DNA of 64,000 nt. It comes from Nitrosomonas sp. PY1 (GTDB taxonomy: Bacteria; Pseudomonadota; Gammaproteobacteria; Burkholderiales; Nitrosomonadaceae). Under the pieces are notes generated by a model. It saw only the letters and a list, made by a program, of their open reading frames with translations. It was not told the DNA's origin and did not search any database. Location: the NCBI RefSeq assembly GCF_022836435.1, contig NZ_BQXC01000001.1:1500121-1564120 (forward strand). The letters are read 5' to 3'. Both the position numbers and the translations under genes were made by a program. Position 1 is the first letter of the stretch, and the number at the start of each line of letters is the position of its first letter. Below are positions 28,605 to 37,125 of this stretch, one piece after another.

Positions 28605-29801
28605 CTAGCATTTAACCCGAGATTCACTCTTATTGAAGCACAGCAATCGTTTCAATAATTCATTGACCGCTCTTCGTGGTGCAGCGATATTTAAACGCAT
28701 AAAACCACTTCCTTCCGTACCGAATAAAATCCCAGGACTCATACCAATACCCACTTGATGTACAAAAAAATGCTTCAATTGTGCGTCAGTCATGCTCCAA
28801 GCACGAAAATCAAGCCACATCAAATAGGTTCCTTCAATCGGTGTGACTCTAACCTCAGGCAAATGGTCGTATAGAATTTTTTGTACGGCGTCACGAGTAT
28901 CTTGCAAGTAAGCTAACAATGCTTCTAACCATTCCTCACCCTCGCGATAGGCCGCTTCGAATGCAACAATGCTAAAAGGATTAGCTGGATTGATATGTAA
29001 GTTACTAAATACGCTTTTGACAGCATTACGTGTAGGCTTATCAGGAATAATCAATGCGGACAAATTGAGACCGGGAATATTAAACGTTTTGCTCGGTGCA
29101 ACAGCAGTAATGATTTTAGCAGCATCGTTTGATAACATTGCCAGAGGATAGTGTTGATTGTTCGCATAAATCAGATCGGCATGAATTTCATCTGAAAAAA
29201 CAATCAAATTATATTTTTCAGCAATCCCCAGCAATCGCTTCAATTCCTCGGGAGACCAAACACGCCCTACCGGGTTATGCGGGGAACATAGTAACAAGAA
29301 ACTAGCATCTTTAGCACACTGCTCGAGATGATCAAAATCAATGATATAGCGATTATACTGTTGATTCTCTATGCGCAGCGGATTATAAATCAAGTTCCTG
29401 TTCGCTTGAGTAACTGCAGAAAAAAAAGGGAAATAAACTGGCGGTTGCACAATAACGCCATCACCCGGCTGAGTCAGTGCAACAATCGCAGCATTGATCG
29501 ATGGCACAACACCAGGACACATAACTATCCAATCACGCTGAATGTCCCAATGATAACGGCGTTTTATCCATACAATCAGTGCCTCATACAATCCCTCAGG
29601 GAACATCGTATAACCATAAATCGGATGCGCTGCTCGCTGTATCAACGCCTGTGTCACTGCGGGTGGCGCAGAAAAATCCATATCGGCCACCCAAGCCGGA
29701 ATAATATCGCTCCTCCCAAACATGCTGTAACGCCCATCATACTTTGTACTACTGGTGCCATCTCGGTTAATTTCCTGATCGAAATCAAAGCTGCCGCTCA
29801 A
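28605..29801 (-). CDS. ovoB: PLP-dependent C-S lyase, probable ovothiol OvoB (MalY/PatB-like)
   Basis: A 398-residue fold-type I PLP enzyme with the MalY/PatB pattern: PAWVADMDFSAPP at the N-terminus, SPHNPVGRVW, FSDEIHADL, the PLP-binding Lys238 in APSKTFNIPGLNLS, and a C-terminal FMRLNIAAPRRA. By homology alone it would be called cystathionine beta-lyase. Its ATG overlaps the ovoA stop by 4 bp (ATGA). In ovothiol synthesis a PLP sulfoxide lyase (OvoB) cleaves the OvoA product to 5-thiohistidine, so that role is inferred here from coupling. Confidence 0.82.
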   Translation of the reverse strand: MSGSFDFDQEINRDGTSSTKYDGRYSMFGRSDIIPAWVADMDFSAPPAVTQALIQRAAHPIYGYTMFPEGLYEALIVWIKRRYHWDIQRDWIVMCPGVVPSINAAIVALTQPGDGVIVQPPVYFPFFSAVTQANRNLIYNPLRIENQQYNRYIIDFDHLEQCAKDASFLLLCSPHNPVGRVWSPEELKRLLGIAEKYNLIVFSDEIHADLIYANNQHYPLAMLSNDAAKIITAVAPSKTFNIPGLNLSALIIPDKPTRNAVKSVFSNLHINPANPFSIVAFEAAYREGEEWLEALLAYLQDTRDAVQKILYDHLPEVRVTPIEGTYLMWLDFRAWSMTDAQLKHFFVHQVGIGMSPGILFGTEGSGFMRLNIAAPRRAVNELLKRLLCFNKSESRVKC

Positions 29802-31912
29802 GAGATTTTCTCCCAGATAGTCACTTCAGAGAACGTATGTTGGAACTTCCGTTTGGTCTCACGAATGACAAAAGGCACTGCTTGTGGGCCTTGAATTAAC
29901 CTAAAATGCTTACCTAAAATTTCCTTTAAACCATCCAGCGTAGTGAAATTCTCTCCGTCTCGCTTGAATCCACCGATCCAAGATTCTTTTTTGGTATGTT
30001 CTGCCAACCAAGTATAGGGCGAAGCAATCAATAATAAACCGGATGGATTGATGCGCGTATGAATGTTATTGAGCAATTTTGCAGGATCGTACAAACGGTC
30101 GATCAGGTTTGCAGCCAGAATTAAGTCATAGCCAGTTAAAATGGATTTCAGATTGCAAGCGTCACCCTGATAAAACTCGACTTTATCCTTGATACGATCT
30201 AAACCCAGATTTACCAATGTACTCTCTTTATAGCTGACTAAATCACCTTCATCAGTAAGCACGTAGCGCAAAATACCGTGCTGAACAAGCTGAACACCTT
30301 GACCGATAAAACGCGCGGAGAAATCGATACCAGTAACAGACTCAAATGCGCGCGCTAATTCAAATGTTGCTCGACCAGATGCGCATCCCAAATCTAATGC
30401 CTTTCGCTTAGGTCGATCACCCATCGCTGCAATTGCGATTTCTGCTAAAGCTTTAGCAAAATTCGGCACATCAAAATAGGTGTCACCGTAATGAAACTCA
30501 GCGTATTCGGATAACAACTTATCCGTTTCATAGCGTGAGCTTGTCTGTATTGCCGGTGCTTCAGAAATTACATAACGAAAACCTGCGTGTTGAAAAAAGT
30601 GTCGACGAAAAGCATAGCGTGCACTTCGTAACGACTCGTTACCACAAGAAATCCATGAGCCACCTTTGATCAAGTTATGCTGGCCATCAAAAGTTGGCGT
30701 AGTAAAATCATCGTATAGCGGATGCACATCAAAGCCCGGGAAAGGATAAATCGGTGTCTCGGTCCATTGCCATACATTACCAACCACATCGAAAAATTCA
30801 CCATGCTTAAATTCCGTTACCGGACAACTAGATGCGTAGTGATCCAAATGCAAATTGCCGTTCGCAGGCGCATCGATCGGTACTTCGGATAATTGTCCAA
30901 CATCGTACAATCGATACCATTCATCTTCAGTCGGCAAACGGACAGATTGCGCTGTAACTGCTGCCTTCCAATTACAAAATGCCTTGGCCTCATGATAATT
31001 CACTTCCACAGGCCAATCCCAAGGCATAGGAATTTCTTCGGTCATGATACGCAAATACCAATCCTCACCTTTTTTAATCCAGAAAACAGGATGCACTGCT
31101 TGCGTAAATTTTTGCCAAGAACGTCCTTCTTCCTGCCAATATTTTTCAGATTGGTAACCTTGTGCTTCAATAAAAGCGAGAAATTCTTGATTAGTTACTA
31201 AGTATTTGCTTGCTTGAAACGCTGGAATATCGATTTGATGCAAACCAAATTCATTGTCCCAACCATAATACTCGCAATCGCTCTTATTTTTATTGAGCAT
31301 CACTGTCCCTGCCGCAACCGGAAGCATTCGATTTTGAGGTGCTTGGGTAGATTTCTGGCAAGCTTTCCAATCAGCATGCGGTTGCACAAATTTAAGTGCA
31401 TGCTGACGAATTAGCACTGATGAAGTTTCTAAATGAATACGCTCATGTTCAATACCCATTAGGATCGGCCACCAAGGACTTTCCCAAGTAATCGGCAGTA
31501 CTAATGGCATCTGCGTAATTAGTTGATCAATCCGAGTGCGCATAGCGTTGCGATATTCGCGCACCGCTTGCACCGTAGGCCAGTTGTAATGTGTACTATC
31601 GAGATCATCCCAACTCATCTCATCCACACCAACCGCAAACATCGATTCTAATTTGGGATTAATACGTTCGGATATCAAGCCCGTAAGAATAAGCTTATTA
31701 ATATAAAAGGTTGCAGTATGCCCAAAATAAAAAATGAGTGGGTGGCGCAATGAAATCGGTTTTATATAATACGCTTCATCAGAACGCAACGTCTCAAAAA
31801 GCCGCTCATAACAATCGAGCGTAGCGTGAAAGTATTTCTGAATCTCTTTGCGTTTTAACTCGGGGTTATTACCATTCAAAAAAGGTGTTCTGAGGAATAC
31901 TGATCTTGACAT
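29798..31912 (-). CDS. ovoA: 5-histidylcysteine sulfoxide synthase / 5-thiohistidine N-methyltransferase
   Basis: A 704-residue OvoA that starts ovothiol synthesis. Three domains are visible: an N-terminal DinB-like iron-binding domain (His65 in FGHTATF; His156 and His160 in GIEHERIH), a central FGE-sulfatase fold (about 197-450; GGSWISCGNESLRSARYAFR, HAGFRY), and a C-terminal SAM methyltransferase (about 495-704; ALDLGCASGRATFELA). It joins cysteine and histidine oxidatively and later N-methylates the thiohistidine. The ATG at 31912 fits the family N-terminus; a TATAAT at 31946-31951 on this strand may be its -10 element. It overlaps the downstream C-S lyase. Confidence 0.95.
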   Translation of the reverse strand: MSRSVFLRTPFLNGNNPELKRKEIQKYFHATLDCYERLFETLRSDEAYYIKPISLRHPLIFYFGHTATFYINKLILTGLISERINPKLESMFAVGVDEMSWDDLDSTHYNWPTVQAVREYRNAMRTRIDQLITQMPLVLPITWESPWWPILMGIEHERIHLETSSVLIRQHALKFVQPHADWKACQKSTQAPQNRMLPVAAGTVMLNKNKSDCEYYGWDNEFGLHQIDIPAFQASKYLVTNQEFLAFIEAQGYQSEKYWQEEGRSWQKFTQAVHPVFWIKKGEDWYLRIMTEEIPMPWDWPVEVNYHEAKAFCNWKAAVTAQSVRLPTEDEWYRLYDVGQLSEVPIDAPANGNLHLDHYASSCPVTEFKHGEFFDVVGNVWQWTETPIYPFPGFDVHPLYDDFTTPTFDGQHNLIKGGSWISCGNESLRSARYAFRRHFFQHAGFRYVISEAPAIQTSSRYETDKLLSEYAEFHYGDTYFDVPNFAKALAEIAIAAMGDRPKRKALDLGCASGRATFELARAFESVTGIDFSARFIGQGVQLVQHGILRYVLTDEGDLVSYKESTLVNLGLDRIKDKVEFYQGDACNLKSILTGYDLILAANLIDRLYDPAKLLNNIHTRINPSGLLLIASPYTWLAEHTKKESWIGGFKRDGENFTTLDGLKEILGKHFRLIQGPQAVPFVIRETKRKFQHTFSEVTIWEKIS

Positions 31913-31992
31913 ATTATTATTAACTAATGTTTCACCTGTTGGAGCATTATAGCCTTTCATTTTTTCGCAAAACACAATTCCCTTAAAAATCA

Positions 31993-32344
31993 CTAGCCAT
32001 TCGGTATAAAGCTTGAAGTTTTTATACCGGGTTCAGTTAATGCTATTTGGTTAGAGTAACGGAAATCACCAAAAGTTGATACCAGTGAATCCAATATTAC
32101 ATCTCGTACTGATGCAGCAGTTTCAGCTACTTCAATCATCTATAAATTCTCAATGCCATTCTGCAATATAGTTCACATCAAAATAAAGTATCGCCCACCG
32201 TAAGTGGCGGAATATTAATTGCGATTGTGCTCTTCAATTCGCTATTGAAGCCATTTTGATCGATAACGCCAGTACCAATCGAGATTCATAAAAATAAAGA
32301 AGAATTTCAAAATAAGATTTAAGGAGCATAATTTATCTGTAATC
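31993..32344 (-). other. Intergenic stretch with one doubtful small ORF
   Basis: The region between ovoA and the acyl carrier protein gene holds no convincing gene. On the minus strand an ATG at 32139 opens a 48-codon frame (MIEVAETAAS... ending SSFIPNG) that stops at 31993. It has ordinary codon composition but no ribosome-binding site, and I recognise no family; it may be a fragment of a larger lost gene. Confidence 0.35.
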
Positions 32345-32620
32345 TTAAACAGCAGTAGTAGTTGTTGTTTTTTCCGTAATCTTTTTTTGAATAAATTGAA
32401 CCAAAGTCCCCAGTGTTTTGAACGTCGCAGCACTGATTTCGTCATCATGGATTGAAATTGAAAACTCTTTTTCTAGCGCTAAAATAATCGATACTATAGA
32501 AACCGAGTCGAGTTCTGGAATATTACCTAATAAATAAGTATCCATAGTCATGGCATCATATCGATTGGTTAGTGCCAATGTACGCTTGATAACTTTTTTT
32601 ATTTCAATATCGAGTTTCAT
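32345..32620 (-). CDS. Acyl carrier protein
   Basis: A 91-residue acidic helical protein. The phosphopantetheine attachment site is visible as ELDSVSIV (Ser39), with the usual helix around it (LALEKEFSISIHDDEI). The C-terminus is a Thr-rich tail (TEKTTTTTAV), unlike the housekeeping AcpP, so this is a specialised ACP. It lies alone between the ovothiol operon and a cupin gene. ACPs occur beside some exosortase and exopolysaccharide clusters, but the enzyme it serves is not visible. Confidence 0.88.
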   Translation of the reverse strand: MKLDIEIKKVIKRTLALTNRYDAMTMDTYLLGNIPELDSVSIVSIILALEKEFSISIHDDEISAATFKTLGTLVQFIQKKITEKTTTTTAV

Positions 32621-32677
32621 TTTGATCTAACAAAGAGTCATTCCTTAGAATACTTGAATAAAACATAAGAGTGAAAT

Positions 32678-32998
32678 ATGAAGGTGAATAATATTTTTTC
32701 AAATATCCCAGTCGTTCAACAAGAGGAGCTCTTTGAAGTTCTAATAAGAAATGATGCCATCAGAATAGAAAGGATTATTTCAGCAAGTCAAACATACCAA
32801 CCATCCGATGATTGGTATGATCAAGAAAAAGATGAATGGGTAATAGTGTTGAAAGGAAGAGCAGCGTTATCTTTTGAGAATCAGCCAACAATTCATCTCG
32901 ATGAGGGAGATTACATCAATATCCCCGCTCATGTGAGACATAAAGTGAGTTGGGTAGATCCAAACAATAAAACAATTTGGCTTGCCATTCACTATTAA
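32678..32998 (+). CDS. Single-domain cupin protein
   Basis: A 106-residue small beta-barrel protein. The cupin pattern is visible: DEWVIVLKGRAALSFE, then HLDEGDYINIPAHVRHKV. Residues Glu and His in these motifs are the usual metal ligands. Its function is unknown; small cupins range from isomerases to dioxygenases. It is divergent from the acyl carrier protein gene, 57 bp apart, so the pair may share a control region. Confidence 0.88.
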   Translation: MKVNNIFSNIPVVQQEELFEVLIRNDAIRIERIISASQTYQPSDDWYDQEKDEWVIVLKGRAALSFENQPTIHLDEGDYINIPAHVRHKVSWVDPNNKTIWLAIHY

Positions 32999-33030
32999 GG
33001 AGCGACTCGCATTTTCATAAATAATCTGAA

Positions 33031-33243
33031 TTAATGCGATACCTGTTTACCATATTTCTGACGGAATTTCTCAACCCTCCCCGCGGTATCTACAATCTTT
33101 TGTTTACCGGTATAAAATGGATGACATTGCGAGCATACTTCAATATGTAAAGGCTTATTCAAAGTAGAACGTGTATTGAACACGCTTCCACAACTGCAAG
33201 TTACTGTTATTTCGTTATAATCAGGGTGAATATTTTCTTTCAT
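33031..33243 (-). CDS. rpmE: 50S ribosomal protein L31 (zinc-binding form)
   Basis: A 70-residue protein starting [12 protein letters not shown]. It keeps the zinc ligands (CSCGSVF and [13 protein letters not shown]), so it is the C+ form, which can be exchanged for a Zn-free paralogue under zinc limitation. The start at 33243 is chosen by family length; the open frame to 33291 lacks support. Confidence 0.96.
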   Translation of the reverse strand: MKENIHPDYNEITVTCSCGSVFNTRSTLNKPLHIEVCSQCHPFYTGKQKIVDTAGRVEKFRQKYGKQVSH

Positions 33244-33380
33244 GAGATATGACCTATCGCTTATAAAAAGCAAACCTATAAAATATGGCATTATCCTTTA
33301 ATGTCTTAGTCAGCGCAACCATGTAGAACCTACGTTAACCTTGTAACCTTCATTCTCAATAAGGGTATGCAAAATTGAAA

Positions 33381-34838
33381 TTACATCAAGATTACATCGT
33401 ATTGCTCCTGCGTGTAAGATTCCTCAACCTGCAATCTGATAGGTTTAGCAATAAAATCCTCTAATTGGGCCAGACTTTGTGATTCTTCATCCAAAAACAA
33501 ATCAATTACTGGCTGCGAAGCTAAAATACGAAACTCATTGGCCTCAAACTGCCTAGACTCACGTAACAATTCACGCAAAATTTCATAGCAAATGGTTTGA
33601 GCAGTTCTAATCTCACCTCGCCCGTGGCAAGAAGGGCACATTTCACAAAGTACCTGTGCCAGGCTTTCACGAGTCCGTTTGCGGGTCATTTCAACAAGTC
33701 CAAGCATGCTAAAGCCACTAACATTCACTCGTACACGATCCTTTGATAAGGCTTTATTGAATTCTGTCAAAACGGCATTGCGATGCTCTTCAGAATCCAT
33801 ATCAATAAAATCACAAATAATAATGCCACCAAGATTTCTTAATCGTAACTGGCGAGCGATTACTTGTGCTGCTTCCAGGTTTGTTTTTAAAATCGTATCT
33901 GCAAAATTGCGGATACCAATAAATCCCCCGGTATTTACATCCATGGTAGTTAGTGCTTCAGTCTGATCAATAATCAAATATCCGCCTGATTTTAAATCGA
34001 CTCGTCGAGCTAGGGATTTCTCAATTTCCTCTTCTACACTATACAAATCAAATAATGGTCTATCCCCCGTATAAACACTAATTCGATCGGTAATGTACGG
34101 CATAAAATATTGCGAAAAATTAACTAATCTTTGATAATTTTCACGTGAATCCACTAATATTCTAGCCGTATCTTCATCCACAAGATCACGCAGCACCCGA
34201 TGGCTCAGATCCAAATCTTGATAGAGCAGTGAAGGTGCAGATATGCTCGTGCTTTTTTGCTGGATATCGTGCCATAGCTTATGCAAATACTCTAGATCGG
34301 AGCACAGATCCTTATCATCAGCCGTCTCAGCCATAGTACGGATGATATATCCTCCTTTCTCTTCTTCTGGAAGCAGCTGTTGTAGTTTCTCCCGCAGCAA
34401 TTCACGTTCACCATCATTTTCAATACGTTGAGAAATTCCAATATGTGATTCTTGTGGCAAATAGACTAATAAACGCCCTGCTAAGCTAATTTGTGTCGAT
34501 AATCGCGCACCTTTAGTTCCAATAGCATCTTTAACTACTTGAACCAATATGTTGCTACCTTCGTGCAGCAGTTTCTCAATCGGTTTGATATTGGTTGCTT
34601 CGCTTTGATACAAGCTCCAGATATCTGCAACGTGTAAAAATGCTGCCCGATCTAAACCGATATCGATAAAAGCTGATTGCATACCCGGCAATACGCGACT
34701 GACACGACCGCTATAAATATTTCCAACAATACCGCGACCGCTCGTGCGCTCAATATGAAGTTCTTGTGTTATGCCCTGTTCTAGAATAGCTACTCGGGTT
34801 TCTTGAGGCGTAATATTGACAAGAATTTCATTATTCAT
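33381..34838 (-). CDS. rng: Ribonuclease G
   Basis: A 485-residue endonuclease with an N-terminal S1 RNA-binding domain (about 30-115; GRVSRVLPGMQSAFIDIGLDRAAFLHV), the RNase E/G catalytic core with its metal-binding Asp residues (TMDVNTGGF and ICDFIDMD) and the Zn-link CPSCHGRG. The length and absence of a long C-terminal scaffold identify RNase G rather than RNase E. It trims 16S rRNA 5' ends. It follows maf by 9 bp in the nadD-rsfS-rlmH-maf-rng order. Confidence 0.95.
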   Translation of the reverse strand: MNNEILVNITPQETRVAILEQGITQELHIERTSGRGIVGNIYSGRVSRVLPGMQSAFIDIGLDRAAFLHVADIWSLYQSEATNIKPIEKLLHEGSNILVQVVKDAIGTKGARLSTQISLAGRLLVYLPQESHIGISQRIENDGERELLREKLQQLLPEEEKGGYIIRTMAETADDKDLCSDLEYLHKLWHDIQQKSTSISAPSLLYQDLDLSHRVLRDLVDEDTARILVDSRENYQRLVNFSQYFMPYITDRISVYTGDRPLFDLYSVEEEIEKSLARRVDLKSGGYLIIDQTEALTTMDVNTGGFIGIRNFADTILKTNLEAAQVIARQLRLRNLGGIIICDFIDMDSEEHRNAVLTEFNKALSKDRVRVNVSGFSMLGLVEMTRKRTRESLAQVLCEMCPSCHGRGEIRTAQTICYEILRELLRESRQFEANEFRILASQPVIDLFLDEESQSLAQLEDFIAKPIRLQVEESYTQEQYDVILM

Positions 34839-34847
34839 TGTGACAAA

Positions 34848-35468
34848 TCAAGCAAAAATTTCAATGCCGATTTCTTCTAATAGCTGCGCTGTTTCATATA
34901 AAGGCAGGCCCATTACACCACTATAGCTACCAGATATTTCAACGATAAAAACCGCCGCCAGTCCTTGGATCGCATAGGCGCCCGCTTTATCTAGAAAATT
35001 GTTTGATGCCAAGTATTTATGGATTTCATGCTCAGTAATTTGTCGAAAACGAACAGTTGTTGCTGTTAAACGGATTTGTATTTGATCTTTAATTCCCAGT
35101 CCTATTGCGGTTAAAACTTGATGGGATCTGCCAGACAAGGCCTTCAACATTTCTTCAGCTTCGTGAATATTCTTTGGTTTACCTAGAATAATGCCATCTA
35201 GAATAACAATCGTATCAGCCACCAATACCGGTAAAATCGGAAATTTACGTTGTAATATCCGCTTATACCCTTCACTTGCTTTTGCTCGAACAATCCGATA
35301 AATATAGTCAGTCGGTGACTCACCGATAACTGGCTTTTCATCTACATCTATGGGACGACCTAAGGTTTCTCGCATTAATAAAAGGTTAAACTTAATTCCA
35401 ATTTGTTTAAGCAACTCTCGTCGTCTCGGGCTTCGAGAAGCCAAGTAAATTTGTTTGTCAGAAAACAT
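34848..35468 (-). CDS. maf: Maf family nucleotide pyrophosphatase
   Basis: A 206-residue Maf protein. The N-terminus has the family signature LASRSPRRRELLKQIGI, followed by VADTIVILDG (catalytic Asp), AEEMLKALSGRSHQVLTAIGL and the FLDKAGAYAIQG block. These enzymes hydrolyse non-canonical nucleoside triphosphates. It sits between rlmH and rng. Confidence 0.95.
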   Translation of the reverse strand: MFSDKQIYLASRSPRRRELLKQIGIKFNLLLMRETLGRPIDVDEKPVIGESPTDYIYRIVRAKASEGYKRILQRKFPILPVLVADTIVILDGIILGKPKNIHEAEEMLKALSGRSHQVLTAIGLGIKDQIQIRLTATTVRFRQITEHEIHKYLASNNFLDKAGAYAIQGLAAVFIVEISGSYSGVMGLPLYETAQLLEEIGIEIFA

Positions 35469-35560
35469 TATTAAATCAATAAAAAACAGTAAATGAATTG
35501 AGTGCGATCATATTACCGCACGATCTAATAATGCAATAGCTTATCTCAATTTATACTCAA

Positions 35561-36031
35561 TTAATTTCGATGATAAGGATGACCTTGCAGCACCGAAACA
35601 GCGCGATAAAGTTGCTCAGCCAATACCACACGCACCATTGCGTGCGGTAATGTTAAATGAGATAAAGCGAATGTTTTGTGCGCAGCACGTTTGAGGCTTG
35701 AATGCAGTCCATCCGCGCCACCAATAACAAATGCGATCGCACTACTATCCAATAACCATTGATTGATGGCCCGAGAAAATTCTAAAGTTGTCCATTGACT
35801 TCCATGCTCATCCAACACAATCATTCTACAAGCAGTAGGCAGCGCTGCAAGAATTCGCTCCGATTCAGAACATAGTAATTGTTCTATCGTTTTTCCACTG
35901 CTGCGTTTTTCAGGCCTGATTTCAATTAACTGTAAGGATATTTCATGCGGTAACCGCTTAATATATTCATTAAAACCTTGCTGAATCCAACTCGGCATTT
36001 TGTTACCGACCGCGATAATGAAAACTTTCAT
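35561..36031 (-). CDS. rlmH: 23S rRNA (pseudouridine1915-N3)-methyltransferase
   Basis: A 156-residue SPOUT methyltransferase starting MKVFIIAVGNKMPSWI. It contains the SAM-binding knot FVIGGADGLHSSLK and ends in LYRAVSVLQGHPYHR, which contacts the ribosome. It acts on helix 69 of 23S rRNA in assembled 70S ribosomes. It lies 56 bp after rsfS. Confidence 0.97.
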   Translation of the reverse strand: MKVFIIAVGNKMPSWIQQGFNEYIKRLPHEISLQLIEIRPEKRSSGKTIEQLLCSESERILAALPTACRMIVLDEHGSQWTTLEFSRAINQWLLDSSAIAFVIGGADGLHSSLKRAAHKTFALSHLTLPHAMVRVVLAEQLYRAVSVLQGHPYHRN

Positions 36032-36087
36032 GTTCGATTGAAACAGTCATCAAAATATTTTTTGATTTAATGCCATATCTATCTTCA

Positions 36088-36408
36088 TTAACGGAACCAT
36101 AGTGCTTTCAAATCGTAATATTCACGTATTGCCGGAAGCATCACATGCACAATTACATCCCCTAGATCTACCAACAACCATTCACCCGTTTGCTCGCCTT
36201 CTACGCTATAAACTACTCCACCAGTTGCTTTGGTTTTTTCCGCCACATTACGAGCAAGGGATTTGGCCTGTCGCGTCGAATCCGCACTAGCAATCACCAC
36301 ATACTCAAACATCGATGTTATTTTTGATACATCGATGACATCTATGTCGTAGCCCTTAATATCCTCAAGTGCATCAACCGCAATATTTACAAGCTCTTGA
36401 GAATTCAT
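36088..36408 (-). CDS. rsfS: Ribosome silencing factor RsfS
   Basis: A 106-residue protein of the RsfS/YbeB family, with the block MFEYVVIASADSTRQAKSLARNV and the ending GEQTGEWLLVDLGDVIVHVML, where the family's conserved EG-WLLVD-GD-VVH pattern is seen. It binds L14 and blocks subunit joining in slow growth. Its ATG overlaps the nadD stop by 4 bp. Confidence 0.96.
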   Translation of the reverse strand: MNSQELVNIAVDALEDIKGYDIDVIDVSKITSMFEYVVIASADSTRQAKSLARNVAEKTKATGGVVYSVEGEQTGEWLLVDLGDVIVHVMLPAIREYYDLKALWFR

Positions 36409-37079
36409 ATTCTCTCTGTATAGATATGATTCGTTGAAATATAATCAGAAACTCTGTCCGGAAGCAGGTAACGCACACTTTTATCCACACTGACGAGATG
36501 GCGAATTTGCGAAGCCGATATTTCTAGTAGCGATGTTTGAGCAATATAAATCAAACCTGCTGATTGCTGAGTTAAATAATTGACCGATATAGTGCGTCTC
36601 AACATGAACTCCTGCACAACTTCTTGCGGTACAGTTTGATTGTCATAAATAGCGTCATAACCCGGACGCGCAACTACAAGTAGGTGGCATAAATTGAAAA
36701 TTTCACGCCACTGATGCCACTGATTGATTTTGATAAATGCATCGATCCCTAATATAAAACATAGAATGCGGTTGTCGACCGATTCACGTTGAAATTCACG
36801 GAGTGATTCAACCGTTGTACTTATTCCAGGTCGATTGATTTCACGTTCATCAATCGAAAATCGATGATTATTTTGAATGGCTAAGCGAATCATTTCTGTG
36901 CGCTGGTGCCTTGTTCCAATCGGTGCCCCCCTCAAGCGAGGCTCACCTGATGGGACAAAAATAATATGTTGCAGATTTATAGAATCAATTAATTCTTCGG
37001 CAACACGCAGATGACCAAAATGAATCGGATCAAACGTTCCACCATAAATTCCCACCAAAGAAGGTTTGTCAGCATCCAC
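36405..37079 (-). CDS. nadD: Nicotinate-nucleotide adenylyltransferase
   Basis: A 224-residue nucleotidyltransferase of NAD synthesis. GIYGGTFDPIHFGHL contains the HxGH ATP-binding signature, and ISASQIRHLV near the C-terminus is the ISSTxIR motif. It makes deamido-NAD from nicotinate mononucleotide. It overlaps rsfS, the usual proteobacterial arrangement, and follows aceF by 46 bp. Confidence 0.96.
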   Translation of the reverse strand: MDADKPSLVGIYGGTFDPIHFGHLRVAEELIDSINLQHIIFVPSGEPRLRGAPIGTRHQRTEMIRLAIQNNHRFSIDEREINRPGISTTVESLREFQRESVDNRILCFILGIDAFIKINQWHQWREIFNLCHLLVVARPGYDAIYDNQTVPQEVVQEFMLRRTISVNYLTQQSAGLIYIAQTSLLEISASQIRHLVSVDKSVRYLLPDRVSDYISTNHIYTERI

Positions 37080-37125
37080 TAACTAAAACGCTCGCTTCTG
37101 CAAAAATGCCCTTTCGAAGAGCTCA

